Shown in pieces: positions 1-9,279 of a stretch of DNA of 64,000 bases. A model generated the notes under the pieces. That model searched no databases. It had not been told where the DNA came from and saw only the letters and a list, made by a program, of their open reading frames with translations. This stretch comes from Flavipsychrobacter sp. (GTDB taxonomy: Bacteria > Bacteroidota > Bacteroidia > Chitinophagales > Chitinophagaceae): contig JAEUVF010000013.1 in NCBI GenBank assembly GCA_016787265.1, positions 434,001 to 498,000 on the forward strand, read 5' to 3'. The stretch's first letter is position 1. Each line of letters opens with the position of its first letter. The translations under genes and the position numbers were made by a program.

Positions 1-850
1 TCAGAATGCGGACTGCTTTTTCCAGCCCGCTTTTCTGATTCTTGGGAAGATCTACCTGGGTCAAGTCGCCGGTAATAATGGCTTTTGCATTGGCACCAAT
101 CCGCGTCAAAAACATTTTGAGCTGCAGGTCGGTAGCATTCTGGGCTTCATCCAGAATAATGAACGCATTGTCGAGTGTACGTCCGCGCATGTAGGCGAGG
201 GGCGCAATCTCAATGGTTCGGTTACTCATGTAATAACCAAGCTTGTCTGCCGGAATCATATCATCCAGGGCATCGTATAATGGGCGTAAGTAAGGGTCGA
301 TTTTTTCCTTGAGATCACCCGGTAAGAAACCCAGGCTTTCTCCTGCTTCCACAGCCGGACGGGTAAGAATAATTTTCTTGACGATCTTGTTCTTCAGTGC
401 ACGCACTGCAAGCGCAACCGCGGTATAGGTTTTACCTGTACCAGCCGGACCAATCGCAAAGAGGATATCATTCTTGTCGGCGCCTACCACCATCTTCTTC
501 TGGTTGGCCGTACGTGCGCGAACTGTTTTTCCATTCGGACCGAAAACCAAAATATCATTGGGATTGCGGTCGATGAAATTGTCCACCGTTTCAGCATCAT
601 CGCCACCGAGAATCTGTTCAAAATAATTTTCACTCATGTGGCCATTGCGCTCGAGGTATTGCACAATGAGATCAATTTTTTCTTTCGCTGTATCCACCTG
701 TTCAGGTGCGCCGCTTAATTTGATCTGAGTACCGCGTGATAATATTTTGAGGAGAGGAAATTTCTTTTTTAGGATATCCAGTTTACCATTGTTAACACCG
801 AAGAATTCAATTGGGTTAACGGTTTCGAGGTTGATAATTTTTTCAGTCAA
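1..850 (-). CDS. phoH: PhoH family ATPase (3' end beyond window)
   Basis: Reading leftwards from a TTG codon at 850 (an in-frame stop lies at 871-869), the frame is open to the window edge, so the C-terminus is missing. About 283 residues are visible. The Walker A motif GPAGTGKT lies near residues 134-141 and the Walker B stretch FIILDEAQN lies further on, followed by the PhoH-typical TGDLTQVDLP. An N-terminal KH-like segment precedes the ATPase, as in the PhoH/YbeZ group. The family are cytoplasmic ATPases linked to ribosome maturation and RNA metabolism. No ATG is available in this frame; TTG at 850 is the best start, with CTG at 859 as an alternative. Confidence 0.93.
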   Translation of the reverse strand, partial: MTEKIINLETVNPIEFFGVNNGKLDILKKKFPLLKILSRGTQIKLSGAPEQVDTAKEKIDLIVQYLERNGHMSENYFEQILGGDDAETVDNFIDRNPNDILVFGPNGKTVRARTANQKKMVVGADKNDILFAIGPAGTGKTYTAVALAVRALKNKIVKKIILTRPAVEAGESLGFLPGDLKEKIDPYLRPLYDALDDMIPADKLGYYMSNRTIEIAPLAYMRGRTLDNAFIILDEAQNATDLQLKMFLTRIGANAKAIITGDLTQVDLPKNQKSGLEKAVRIL

Positions 851-937
851 TGCGCACAGGTTTATGATTCACAATTTAACGTAACCTACGTTCCTTACAA
901 AGTTACTTATACACAGCTTGTGGATATTGTTAATCTT

Positions 938-1339
938 TTAAATCTTTCCGATGCAGTTGGGTGCACCACAGGTGCAACGGCGTTTTCCTTCATGGTGTGT
1001 TTCACCATAATTGCAGGTTAATTCTTCGCCTTTTTTTATAGGTCGCAAGCTGTAGAATTCTACTTTCTGATAACAGCAGCGCATGTAAGTATTCGGCGCG
1101 CAGGAATGATTCACATAACGTAATGCATTGGCATTGATGGATGCATCGAGTGCATACCCATCTCCGAATTCCACCATTGCTACTTTTTTCTGTTGTTTGA
1201 TGCGTTGCCTCGCCATACGAACCGAAATGATTTCACCACCGAGTTGCCCTATTTTTTTTCTTGCAGGAATGCGTTCCGCAGCAAAACAACCGGTGCCGTC
1301 GATTTCGCTTTTGTGGTTTTCAACTTTGAATCGGATCAT
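938..1339 (-). CDS. Small SET-domain protein (putative lysine methyltransferase)
   Basis: This 133-residue protein is almost entirely a SET domain. NHSCAPNT at residues 77-84 and ELTCNYG at 106-112 are the two motifs that form the S-adenosylmethionine and lysine pocket, and a post-SET-like cluster (CTCG at 122-125 and C129) sits at the C-terminus. The family transfers methyl groups to protein lysines; the bacterial target is unknown. Its ATG overlaps the stop codon of cysM in an ATGA junction (1336-1339), so the two genes are probably co-translated. The start is fixed by this overlap and by the conserved N-terminal strand. Confidence 0.88.
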   Translation of the reverse strand: MIRFKVENHKSEIDGTGCFAAERIPARKKIGQLGGEIISVRMARQRIKQQKKVAMVEFGDGYALDASINANALRYVNHSCAPNTYMRCCYQKVEFYSLRPIKKGEELTCNYGETHHEGKRRCTCGAPNCIGKI

Positions 1340-2223
1340 TTCTTCTCAAACAGGTCTGATGAGAGATAGCGATCACCGCGATCACAGATGATACAAACAA
1401 TTACACCGGAGTCTAATTCTTTGGATAATTCAACAGCTGCATGCACTGCACCGCCACTGCTCATGCCACTGAAGATGGCTTCTTCGCGCGCGAGCCGGTT
1501 GGCCATGATACGTGCATCTTTTTCTCCCAGTTCAATCACGCGATCCACTCTGCTGCGATCAAATATTTTAGGCAGATAAGCCTCGGGCCATTTGCGGATG
1601 CCGGGAATCTTTGAACCATCCGTCGGCTGACATCCGATTATCTCTACAGCGGGATTTTTTTCTTTCAGAAATCTTGATACCCCCATGATGGTTCCAGTAG
1701 TACCCATCGCAGAAACAAAATGCGTCACTTTTCCATTGGTGTCTCTCCAGATTTCCGGTCCGGTTGTGCGATAATGCATGTTGTAATTATCCGGATTCGC
1801 AAACTGGTTCAACATGAGGTAACCACCTTCAGCCACGCGCGCATTGGCATAATCAATCGCGCCTTCCATGGATTTCTCTTTGGGAGTGAGTACTACTTTG
1901 GCACCAAAAGCTTCCATGCTGAGTACGCGTTCGCGGGTAGCGTCTTCGGGCATTACCAGTTCAATTTCTACATTGAATAAACTGGCAATCATCGCCAATG
2001 CAATGCCGGTGTTGCCACTGGTAGCTTCAATAAGTTTGATTCCAGGTTTGATTTCGCCCCGATCCAATGCGCCCTTGATCATTCCATAGGCAGCTCTGTC
2101 TTTCACACTACCACCCGGATTGTTGCCTTCGAGTTTGGCGAGGATGGTCACATTGGGATTAACGATAACGTGCTTAAGTTCAACGAGTGGGGTATTCCCA
2201 ACCAGGTCCAGGATTCCGGCCAT
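1336..2223 (-). CDS. cysM: Cysteine synthase (O-acetylserine sulfhydrylase, CysM/CysK type)
   Basis: This 295-residue fold-type II PLP enzyme replaces the acetate of O-acetylserine with sulfide to make cysteine in the cytoplasm. The PLP lysine is K41 in NPGGSVKDRA; the substrate loop TSGNTG is at residues 68-73; a glycine-rich phosphate-binding turn AMGTTGT lies near residue 172. The length matches the shorter CysM branch, but CysK cannot be excluded without a tree. It is the first gene of a pair with the SET-domain gene, with a 4-base overlap. The gene starts at ATG 2223, about 40 bases after the unrelated gene at 2262. Confidence 0.93.
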   Translation of the reverse strand: MAGILDLVGNTPLVELKHVIVNPNVTILAKLEGNNPGGSVKDRAAYGMIKGALDRGEIKPGIKLIEATSGNTGIALAMIASLFNVEIELVMPEDATRERVLSMEAFGAKVVLTPKEKSMEGAIDYANARVAEGGYLMLNQFANPDNYNMHYRTTGPEIWRDTNGKVTHFVSAMGTTGTIMGVSRFLKEKNPAVEIIGCQPTDGSKIPGIRKWPEAYLPKIFDRSRVDRVIELGEKDARIMANRLAREEAIFSGMSSGGAVHAAVELSKELDSGVIVCIICDRGDRYLSSDLFEKK

Positions 2224-2261
2224 TGCTTTTATTTATTTTGCAGACCGGAAAGTTATAAAAC

Positions 2262-2525
2262 TTAGGCCAATTCCTCTTCAATCATCTCACTCATGCGTTT
2301 TTCCTGATCAGTAACCCATTGAGGAAGGGGTTGTGGTATGATGGTCCAGTGCTGGTCGTCTTTGCGCATGCGGAACATAATGCGGTTACCACGATCATCC
2401 ACTACATCAATAGAAAACAATGTTTCCTGCAACACCCTCATTTTCCTGAAATTGAATTCACGTAGGCGTCCTTCCGCTTTGATCAAACGGGTGAATTGAA
2501 TGTTTTTCACAAATTGTATCTGCAT
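2262..2525 (-). CDS. Conserved hypothetical protein, 87 aa
   Basis: No family is recognised. The protein is cytoplasmic, without signal peptide or membrane segment. It has alternating hydrophobic residues typical of a small beta-rich domain (around residues 25-60, including RVLQETLFSIDVVDDRGN) and an acidic helical C-terminus. It lies upstream of cysM on the same strand with about 38 bases between them and may share its transcript. Codon use and base composition match the backbone neighbours, which supports a real gene. Confidence 0.7.
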   Translation of the reverse strand: MQIQFVKNIQFTRLIKAEGRLREFNFRKMRVLQETLFSIDVVDDRGNRIMFRMRKDDQHWTIIPQPLPQWVTDQEKRMSEMIEEELA

Positions 2526-2613
2526 ATGATTTCAGTAAACGGTAAATAAATCCAGCTCCGTTTTATGGTAAGCAATTCCCGTGCTAAGTATATCTAACAC
2601 CCTGCTAATTTCC

Positions 2614-2646
2614 TTGTTTTTTTCCCCATTTCCGCATTTATTTTTG
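2614..2646 (+). promoter_or_regulatory. Bacteroidota-type promoter
   Basis: TATTTTTG at 2639-2646 matches the -7 consensus TAnnTTTG of the Bacteroidota primary sigma factor, and a TTG at about 2615-2617 is correctly placed for the -33 element. It lies just before the ATG at 2651, leaving a very short leader. Confidence 0.5.
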
Positions 2647-2650
2647 CGAC

Positions 2651-3109
2651 ATGTATTCAAAACAGCAGGCATCGGCCGTCAGACAGGCCTTTTACACCGC
2701 ATTCGGGACCTATATGGCGCCTGTTTTATCGGCTGATGGCGAGCCGCAGAACTGGATTAATTACAAAACCGGCGTCAAACATATTTTTATTCGCATGGAT
2801 ACCCCGAATCGGGGTGCCAATGTTGGCATACAGTTAACAGATCCCGATCCATTGGTACGCTTTCAGGTATTTCAACAGTTTCAGCAACTAAAAAATATTT
2901 TAGTTGAAACTACGGGGTATGACGACTGGATCTGGGAACCAAACACCCATAACCAAACGGGACAGGAAATCAGTCGCATTTATGTGAGCCTTGAACGCGC
3001 TTCGGTATTGAACAAAGCCGACTGGCCGGAGCTGATCAGCTTTTTCAAAACAAGGTTGATGGCACTCGACCAATTCTGGCGACTGGTAAAATTTCAGTTC
3101 GAACCTTAA
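2651..3109 (+). CDS. DUF4268 domain-containing protein
   Basis: This 152-residue cytoplasmic protein resembles DUF4268 proteins, with an aromatic-rich WINYKTGVKHIFIRMD segment around residues 35-50 and a C-terminal SFFKTRLMALDQFW segment around 128-141. DUF4268 has been compared with nuclease-like folds, but no catalytic residues can be assigned here. Its stop codon abuts the stop of the convergent hexosaminidase gene with no base between them (TTAATTA at 3106-3112). A promoter-like motif directly precedes the start. Confidence 0.75.
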   Translation: MYSKQQASAVRQAFYTAFGTYMAPVLSADGEPQNWINYKTGVKHIFIRMDTPNRGANVGIQLTDPDPLVRFQVFQQFQQLKNILVETTGYDDWIWEPNTHNQTGQEISRIYVSLERASVLNKADWPELISFFKTRLMALDQFWRLVKFQFEP

Positions 3110-5005
3110 TTATTTCCTAATCCGTTTTCTTAAGTCTGCCAGTGGTAAGATCATCAACTTACCAATGGGTTTGCCATTCCGATAAGTTTGCACGCGCAGG
3201 GTACTGGCACCCGCAGGAAATACAATCGGGTCCTTATACAAAGGATAAAAATTATCGGGCGGAAATTCATCAAAGCTGTAATGAATGCTGAGATTCGGCA
3301 CTTCTGTCTGCATGCTTACTTCCACTGAAGTATCCTTCAAGCGCACTGTCAGCATCGGATCATACATACTGGTGGAATAATTGATGCCGGCCTGATCGAA
3401 GCGGGTGAAATGCTGCTCAATACGATTCACAAAACTGTTCCAGTCTTTTTTCGACTGCGGACTCCAAACTGACTCTGCCACAGCAAATGCTCTTGGCCAT
3501 AACATATACTCTGCATGCCGAACCGTATGCAAACGCTCACTCCAGAGATTGGCTTGTCCGCCTAATACATAGGCCGGATCAGCACCTTCGGGAACCGGAT
3601 TGAATTCATAGGATTTCTTCAAGCGCACCATGCCATAAGTAGGAGGCTCCGACAAAGGATCACCCTGGTATAAATCCACATAGGTGTAAGTATTTGGAGA
3701 CATCACCACGGGATGTTTCATTTTGGAAGCTGCAATACCACCTTTCTCACCCTGCCAGCTCATGACAGCCGCACCTGGTGCAAGTCCGCCTTCCATGATC
3801 TCATCCCAGCCCATCATTCTCTTTCCTTTGGAGGCGATGATTTTGCCCACACGCTTCACGAAATAACTCTGCACTTCGTGCATGTCTTTCAGTTTCTCGC
3901 GCTTCATCAGATCCTTAATGGCTGCAGATTTTTCCCACCAGCCCTTGTAAGCTTCATCACCACCCATATGGATGTATTCGATGGGGAAGAGGGCCGCTAC
4001 TTCGGTGAAGATGGTATCCAGCAGTCCGTAGACTCTTTCATTAGCCGGACAAAGATTATTATCGATATCACCATAAAACTTGCCACCACCGGGCCAGTGC
4101 ATAAAGCGATCGCCACCATTTACCTGGTAGGGCGTACCGGGGGTACAACTCAAATCCGGATAAGCAGCTAAGAAGGCCATACTATGTCCGGGTATGTCGA
4201 TTTCCGGCAGAATAGCAATATGCCGCTGCGCTGCATAAGCCAACAGTTCTTTAATATCTTCCTGGGTATAATAACCACCATAGGTTTTAGGCTCCTTAGG
4301 ATCCTGCTTGCCGAATTCACCCCAGCGACCGGTTCTTTCTCCTCTGAAAGCACCCACTTCCGTGAGTTTAGGCAGGGCTTTAATTTCCAGGCGCCAGCCC
4401 TGGTCGTCGGTTAAATGCAGGTGCAGGCGATTGTATTTATAAGCCGCCATATGATCGATGAAATCCTTCACCTGCTGTTTGGTGAAGAAATGGCGGGCAA
4501 CATCTAACATGAGTCCGCGCCAGCCAACCCGGGGCGCATCTTTGATACTGCAATAAGGGAGCGACCAATTCACGCCTTCTGCTTTTGATTTGCTTTCAAT
4601 CGCCGGAGGCAATAATTGCCAGAGGGTTTGCAGACCGTAAAAGAGTCCGGCTGAAGAAGGCGCCGACAGTTTAACTCCCTGCTGGTTAATTTGCAACTGA
4701 TAACTTTCGAAGTTTTGAATCGTATCTGTTACAAAAGTGCTGAGGGATAATTGAGCATTGCCACCGGCTACCTCTTTTACTTCAATGCCGGCCGCTGTTG
4801 AAAATTTTGAACGAAGATGTTCCAGCAGAAAGGCTTTATTTTCCAATCCGGAAGGAAAACTAACCGTTAGTTCTTTGCCTAGTCTATAGGAACCGGGCAT
4901 ATATTTCACTTCCACCGGAACCGGAATCAGTGCAGGCTCCGCAACCTGTGCGAAAGAACCTATACCTACCAATAACAAACAACCAAACAACCAAGCTTTA
5001 ACCAT
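3110..5005 (-). CDS. Beta-N-acetylhexosaminidase, GH20
   Basis: This 631-residue exported enzyme releases terminal N-acetylglucosamine or N-acetylgalactosamine from chitin-type oligosaccharides or glycans. A signal peptide covers residues 1-19 (cleavage before QVAEP). The GH20b N-terminal domain spans roughly 20-150, and the TIM barrel begins at about 155. The signature HMGGDE ends in the catalytic pair D350-E351, the pair used in substrate-assisted catalysis, and HLHLTDDQGWR is at 195-205. The C-terminus resembles a chitobiase-type C-terminal domain (VSMQTEVPNLSIHYSFD). It is probably a single-gene unit acting in the periplasm or on the cell surface. Confidence 0.95.
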   Translation of the reverse strand: MVKAWLFGCLLLVGIGSFAQVAEPALIPVPVEVKYMPGSYRLGKELTVSFPSGLENKAFLLEHLRSKFSTAAGIEVKEVAGGNAQLSLSTFVTDTIQNFESYQLQINQQGVKLSAPSSAGLFYGLQTLWQLLPPAIESKSKAEGVNWSLPYCSIKDAPRVGWRGLMLDVARHFFTKQQVKDFIDHMAAYKYNRLHLHLTDDQGWRLEIKALPKLTEVGAFRGERTGRWGEFGKQDPKEPKTYGGYYTQEDIKELLAYAAQRHIAILPEIDIPGHSMAFLAAYPDLSCTPGTPYQVNGGDRFMHWPGGGKFYGDIDNNLCPANERVYGLLDTIFTEVAALFPIEYIHMGGDEAYKGWWEKSAAIKDLMKREKLKDMHEVQSYFVKRVGKIIASKGKRMMGWDEIMEGGLAPGAAVMSWQGEKGGIAASKMKHPVVMSPNTYTYVDLYQGDPLSEPPTYGMVRLKKSYEFNPVPEGADPAYVLGGQANLWSERLHTVRHAEYMLWPRAFAVAESVWSPQSKKDWNSFVNRIEQHFTRFDQAGINYSTSMYDPMLTVRLKDTSVEVSMQTEVPNLSIHYSFDEFPPDNFYPLYKDPIVFPAGASTLRVQTYRNGKPIGKLMILPLADLRKRIRK

Positions 5006-5081
5006 TTCAAAACTGTTTAGGCCTGAAAAATACTGGGTATTTTCCTAAATTGAATCCAAAATCAACCAGAAATCCCACCGT

Positions 5082-5588
5082 ATGCGAAATATATTACTCG
5101 GTATTTCCCTCTTACTCTCCGGCACCGCAATCCAGGCACAACAAACCGATTGCAAACTCATTAAAGGAAACGATGAATTCAGCAATGCACCCAAACTTTC
5201 CACCGGTTTCGCCAACCTGCAGAATGTGCAACTGAATATCGATGCCAACGGCAAAGAGTTCGACCTGTTTTTCATCATTAATAATCCGGCTGCTAATTGC
5301 ATCGGCGAAGAATCAGAAGCGCTCTTTGTATTTGAAGGAGGCAAACAGAAAATGGAAATAAGAAATGCAGGAGGAGATAATTGTGAGGGGTTCTTTCATA
5401 TCATCATGAGAGGCGGACAATACACACCGGCCAATCTCACGAAACTGGCCACCAAAAAAGTGGTGACCATCAGTTTCAGTGATCGCAACGATAAAAAAAC
5501 CATCGTCAGCCTGCAACCGGCTGATCAGGAATTGCTGATGAAGATGGCAGACTGCATAGCCAAAGAAGCAAAAACATTGGGTAAGTAA
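5082..5588 (+). CDS. Secreted hypothetical protein, 168 aa
   Basis: No family is recognised. A clear signal peptide (residues 1-19, ending in AIQA before QQTD) sends the product to the periplasm. The mature part has four cysteines (near residues 23, 67, 105 and 159) that could form disulfides, and it is rich in beta-prone segments. It stands alone between GH20 and ahcY, transcribed away from the GH20 gene, and ends at a bidirectional terminator shared with ahcY. Confidence 0.75.
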   Translation: MRNILLGISLLLSGTAIQAQQTDCKLIKGNDEFSNAPKLSTGFANLQNVQLNIDANGKEFDLFFIINNPAANCIGEESEALFVFEGGKQKMEIRNAGGDNCEGFFHIIMRGGQYTPANLTKLATKKVVTISFSDRNDKKTIVSLQPADQELLMKMADCIAKEAKTLGK

Positions 5589-5593
5589 GCAAA

Positions 5594-5627
5594 TAAAAAA
5601 TCCTGGTACATGACCAGGATTTTTTTT
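5594..5627. terminator. Bidirectional Rho-independent terminator
   Basis: A perfect hairpin (AAATCCTGGT, loop ACATG, ACCAGGATTT) is flanked by a run of A on the left and T on the right, so it can end both the secreted-protein gene and the convergent ahcY gene. Confidence 0.85.
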
Positions 5628-5647
5628 ATGTATAGCGTGAGCCTAAC

Positions 5648-6976
5648 TTAATAACGATACATCTCCGGCTTAAACGGACCTTCTTTCGGAATACCGAGGT
5701 ATTCAGATTGTGCAGGAGTCAGTTCATCCAGTACCACACCAATTTTCGCCAGGTGCAAACGGGCCACCTTCTCATCGAGGTGCTTCGGTAATACATATAC
5801 CTTGTTTTCGTACTGGCTACCGTTGGTCCAGAGTTCAATCTGGGCAAGGGTTTGGTTAGTGAAGGAGTTACTCATCACAAAACTAGGGTGACCGGTAGCA
5901 CAACCCAGGTTAACCAGGCGGCCTTCCGCCAGCAGGATGATGTCTTTGCCATCTACATTATAGATATCTACCTGAGGTTTGATGGTGTCTTTGGTATGAC
6001 CGTAGTTATCATTCAACCAGGCTACATCAATTTCAATATCAAAGTGACCGATATTGCAGACAATCGCTTTGTCCTTCATCAGTTTGAAATGTGCACCAGT
6101 AATCAGATCGCGACAACCGGAAGCAGTAACAATGATATCGGCTTCTTTCACAGCATCAATCATCTTCTTCACTTCGAAACCGTCCATCGCTGCCTGCAGG
6201 GCACAGATGGGATCAATTTCCGTAACGATCACGCGGCAACCAGCACCCAGCAGGGAAGCGGCAGAACCCTTACCCACATCACCATAACCACCAACTACGG
6301 CAACCTTACCGGCCAGCATGATATCGGTAGCGCGACGAATAGCATCTACCAAAGATTCTTTACAGCCATATTTGTTATCGAACTTGCTCTTGGTAACAGA
6401 ATCGTTCACGTTGAAAGCTGGAACAGGCAGGGTGCCATTGGCCATGCGCTCGTACAGACGATGTACACCAGTAGTTGTTTCTTCACTCAGCCCTTTTACA
6501 TGCTGGATCAGCTCAGGATATTTATCAAACACAATATTGGTCAGATCACCACCATCGTCGAGGATCATGTTCAGGGGGCGATCGGCACCACCGAAGAACA
6601 GGGTCTGCTCGATACACCAATCTGCTTCTTCAATAGTTTGACCTTTCCAGGCAAAAACACCGATACCGGCAGCAGCAATCGCCGCGGCGGCATGATCCTG
6701 GGTAGAGAAGATATTACAGGAGCTCCATTTCACTTCTGCACCGAGGGCCACGAGGGTTTCAATCAGCACAGCTGTTTGAATGGTCATGTGCAGACAACCT
6801 GCAATACGGGCACCTTTCAGAGGCTGACTTGCGCCATATTCTTCTCTCAAAGCCATGAGTCCGGGCATTTCAGCCTCGGCTAAACGGATTTCTTTACGTC
6901 CCCATTCTGCCAGGCTGATATCCGCCACTTTATAGGGAAGAGTAAAATCAATAACTGATTTTGCAACAGTAGACAT
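5648..6976 (-). CDS. ahcY: Adenosylhomocysteinase
   Basis: This NAD-dependent enzyme splits S-adenosylhomocysteine into adenosine and homocysteine, recycling the by-product of methylation. The start is ATG at 6976 ([11 protein letters not shown]); an upstream extension in the same frame to 7087 overlaps the nudix gene and the promoter and is unlikely to be translated. The 442-residue length fits the bacterial family. The NAD-binding turn [11 protein letters not shown], the substrate motif [14 protein letters not shown] and the C-terminal ending KPEMYRY are all present. A promoter with a TATCTTTG -7 element lies at 6999-7006, and it ends at the terminator at 5594-5627. Confidence 0.97.
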   Translation of the reverse strand: MSTVAKSVIDFTLPYKVADISLAEWGRKEIRLAEAEMPGLMALREEYGASQPLKGARIAGCLHMTIQTAVLIETLVALGAEVKWSSCNIFSTQDHAAAAIAAAGIGVFAWKGQTIEEADWCIEQTLFFGGADRPLNMILDDGGDLTNIVFDKYPELIQHVKGLSEETTTGVHRLYERMANGTLPVPAFNVNDSVTKSKFDNKYGCKESLVDAIRRATDIMLAGKVAVVGGYGDVGKGSAASLLGAGCRVIVTEIDPICALQAAMDGFEVKKMIDAVKEADIIVTASGCRDLITGAHFKLMKDKAIVCNIGHFDIEIDVAWLNDNYGHTKDTIKPQVDIYNVDGKDIILLAEGRLVNLGCATGHPSFVMSNSFTNQTLAQIELWTNGSQYENKVYVLPKHLDEKVARLHLAKIGVVLDELTPAQSEYLGIPKEGPFKPEMYRY

Positions 6977-6998
6977 GCGTATTCTTTTAATTTGGTGG

Positions 6999-7006
6999 CA
7001 AAGATA
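6999..7006 (-). promoter_or_regulatory. -7 element of the ahcY promoter
   Basis: On the minus strand this reads TATCTTTG, an exact TAnnTTTG match, 22 bases before the ahcY ATG. Its position supports the downstream ATG at 6976 as the true start. Confidence 0.55.
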
Positions 7007-7067
7007 CAATAAAGGTTTTTTATCTGAAACCTTTGTGTAACTTGTTATATGCTTGCTTATCAATAAT

Positions 7068-7535
7068 TTACACAGGGATGCCGCCATTTTTTAACAGTCT
7101 GGCAACAACTTTATCGATGGGTAAGTGTACAGCCTGTTCTCCAAACTGATCCCAGTCGATAAAGCGGAAGGATTCAATCTCCTGGGTGGTTTCATAGAGT
7201 TTGTGCTGGTCTTCGTCAAATTCAAAAGGGTTCAGGCGAAGTGGCACAGCAATCGGTTCCAGGGCTTTGGCATAATAATAAATGGAGATGATCTGCTGAC
7301 TGGGATTGAAAGCACTCATCTGGTAGAAATCAGTGGTATAAATATGATCACCCACTTCTACCTTGAGATTCATTTCTTCGAGGAATTCCCGGCGCAGGCA
7401 ATCGCGGGTGCCTTCTCCAAATTCGAGACCGCCGCCTGGGAATTTGGTAAAAAAATCGCCGCGGATTTTTTCATCACTCACCAATACCTGTTGCTGTTCA
7501 TTGAGCAGAATACCATAAACCCGGATCGTAAACAT
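7068..7535 (-). CDS. NUDIX hydrolase
   Basis: This 155-residue protein carries a Nudix box running from G35 through E41, R49-E50 and E53-E54, which binds divalent metal and cleaves nucleoside diphosphates linked to another group. The final Gly of the consensus is replaced by Asn (N56). The substrate cannot be told from sequence. It is the last gene of a four-gene minus-strand run (udp-like, dapF, corA, nudix), starting 3 bases after the corA stop, so it is probably co-transcribed. The gene is intact and shows backbone composition. Confidence 0.9.
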   Translation of the reverse strand: MFTIRVYGILLNEQQQVLVSDEKIRGDFFTKFPGGGLEFGEGTRDCLRREFLEEMNLKVEVGDHIYTTDFYQMSAFNPSQQIISIYYYAKALEPIAVPLRLNPFEFDEDQHKLYETTQEIESFRFIDWDQFGEQAVHLPIDKVVARLLKNGGIPV

Positions 7536-7538
7536 ATA

Positions 7539-8477
7539 TCAGAATAATTTTTTCTTGAGAAAGAAATAACCAATCACCAGTGAAATAGCCAGGGACAAAA
7601 AGACCGGAATATAAAAGGCGAAGGGAGAGTTGGCGTAGGGGATGGGCACGTTCATGCCATAGATACTGGCTACCAGTACCGGAAAGCTCAACGTGATCGT
7701 GATCACCGAAAGGCGCTTCAACACTTCGTTCTGGTTATTGGCAATAATACTGGCGAAAGCATCGAGGGTACTGGAGAGGATATTGGTGTAAATATTGGCC
7801 ATTTCAAGGGCCTGGGAATTATCAACAATCAGATCGTTCAGGATTTCTCTTTCCTCTTCGTTGAGGCCCATGAAATTGGTGCGTTCCAGTTTGATCAGGA
7901 GCAGTTCATTGCTGCGCAGGGCGGTTACGAAATAGACCAGGCTTTTCTGGATCCGCATGAGCTGGAGCAGTTCTTCGTTCCGGTTGGCATCGTAGAGTTT
8001 TTGTTCCAGCAGGTTACGTTTGTGGTTGATTTCCTTGAGGAATTCCATATAATTCTGCACCACTTTCTCGATGATCTTGAGCACCATGAGTCGCCGGTTA
8101 TCGGGATGGCGGTTCTGGAAGGTATTCAGGAATTTCTTGATGGCATCGTTCTCAAAGGAATTTACCGTAACGATCTGGTTGTGGGTAAGGATAATACAGA
8201 TCGGGATGGTGATATAAAAAGCATCGCTGTCGTTGAAGGAATTGTTTTCCGTGGGGGTTTTGATCACGATCAGCTTCACATTGTCCTCTTCTTCAAAACG
8301 CGTACGTTCATCTATATCCAGGGAGTCGGTCAGAAAGTCGAGCGGGATATCCAGTTCCTCAGCGAGTTCGGTAAACTCTTCCTGTTTCAGTGGTGGCAAC
8401 ACATTTACCCAAACCCCGTTTTCAGGTTTATGGATGGAAACCGTCTGGTGGTTGATGTTTTTGAAGTATTGAATCAC
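7539..8477 (-). CDS. corA: CorA-family magnesium/cobalt transporter
   Basis: This 312-residue protein has a long cytoplasmic funnel with coiled-coil helices and two C-terminal membrane helices. The pore signature YGMN follows the first helix (SVITITLSFPVLVASIYGMNVP), and the C-terminus is basic (FLKKKLF), as in CorA. The homopentamer conducts Mg2+ across the inner membrane. It lies between dapF and nudix with gaps of about 12 and 3 bases. The start at 8477 gives the normal family length. Confidence 0.93.
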   Translation of the reverse strand: MIQYFKNINHQTVSIHKPENGVWVNVLPPLKQEEFTELAEELDIPLDFLTDSLDIDERTRFEEEDNVKLIVIKTPTENNSFNDSDAFYITIPICIILTHNQIVTVNSFENDAIKKFLNTFQNRHPDNRRLMVLKIIEKVVQNYMEFLKEINHKRNLLEQKLYDANRNEELLQLMRIQKSLVYFVTALRSNELLLIKLERTNFMGLNEEEREILNDLIVDNSQALEMANIYTNILSSTLDAFASIIANNQNEVLKRLSVITITLSFPVLVASIYGMNVPIPYANSPFAFYIPVFLSLAISLVIGYFFLKKKLF

Positions 8478-8489
8478 TCCGGTAAATTT

Positions 8490-9275
8490 TTAAGGGAGAA
8501 AAACGGTTCCTGTGAAAACTTTTTCTGCTGGTCCGACTAACCAGATATTGGAAAAGGCGCCGGTACGATCGCGGTCGAATTCTACGGAAAGTTTGCCACC
8601 GCGGGTAAGCACCGTCACCTCATTGAAGCCCTGTTCATTGTGATAATTCACCAGGGCGCTGGCGGTAACACCGGTGCCACAGCTCAGGGTTTCATCTTCG
8701 ACGCCGCGTTCATAGGTGCGCACTGAAATTTCGTGTTCATCTTCCACTTCTACAAAGTTTACATTGATGCCGGAAGGTTTGAAGGGATCCGAGTTACGGA
8801 TATCGCGCCCCTTGGTAAATACGTTATAATCCTCCAGGCGGTTCACCATTTTTACATAATGTGGGGAACCGGTATTGAGGGAATAATCGCCGGAGTGTTC
8901 TTCAATGGTAGGCACATCCTGCATTTTGAGGCGTACCAGGCCCTTTGGATCAATCTCGGCTTCGTGGGGACCATCAATGGCGATGAATTTATAGACCGTA
9001 CGAACGATGCCCTGGTGATAGGCAAACATCGTGAGGCAGCGGCCCCCATTGCCACACATGGTGCTTTCGCGGCCATCGGCATTGAAGTATTTCATTTCGA
9101 AATCGTAGCCATCTGCGGCATTGAGTAGCATGAGGCCATCGGCGCCAATGCCAAAGCGTCGGTCACAGAGAAAGTGAATCTGTTCCTGGCTGAGGGAGCT
9201 GTACCGGCCATCGCGGTTATCGAGGATAACGAAGTCGTTCCCTGTACCCTGGTATTTATAGAAGTTAATTTCCAT
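8490..9275 (-). CDS. dapF: Diaminopimelate epimerase
   Basis: DapF interconverts LL- and meso-diaminopimelate for peptidoglycan and lysine synthesis without a cofactor. The two catalytic cysteines are in MCGNGGRC (near residue 75) and LSCGTG (near residue 210). The start is ATG at 9275, giving MEINFYKYQGTGNDF, the typical N-terminus; a longer frame up to 9314 would run into the preceding gene. It starts 4 bases after the stop of the phosphorylase gene, consistent with an operon. Length (261 aa) is normal. Confidence 0.95.
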   Translation of the reverse strand: MEINFYKYQGTGNDFVILDNRDGRYSSLSQEQIHFLCDRRFGIGADGLMLLNAADGYDFEMKYFNADGRESTMCGNGGRCLTMFAYHQGIVRTVYKFIAIDGPHEAEIDPKGLVRLKMQDVPTIEEHSGDYSLNTGSPHYVKMVNRLEDYNVFTKGRDIRNSDPFKPSGINVNFVEVEDEHEISVRTYERGVEDETLSCGTGVTASALVNYHNEQGFNEVTVLTRGGKLSVEFDRDRTGAFSNIWLVGPAEKVFTGTVFLP

Positions 9276-9279
9276 GGGG

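Noticed and set aside
5852..6883. 343-codon plus-strand frame opposite ahcY
   Set aside because: It is the antisense shadow of a strongly conserved gene; codon-position pattern belongs to ahcY.
5648..7087. Long ahcY form starting at 7087
   Set aside because: The extra 37 residues have no family counterpart and cover the promoter and part of the nudix gene.
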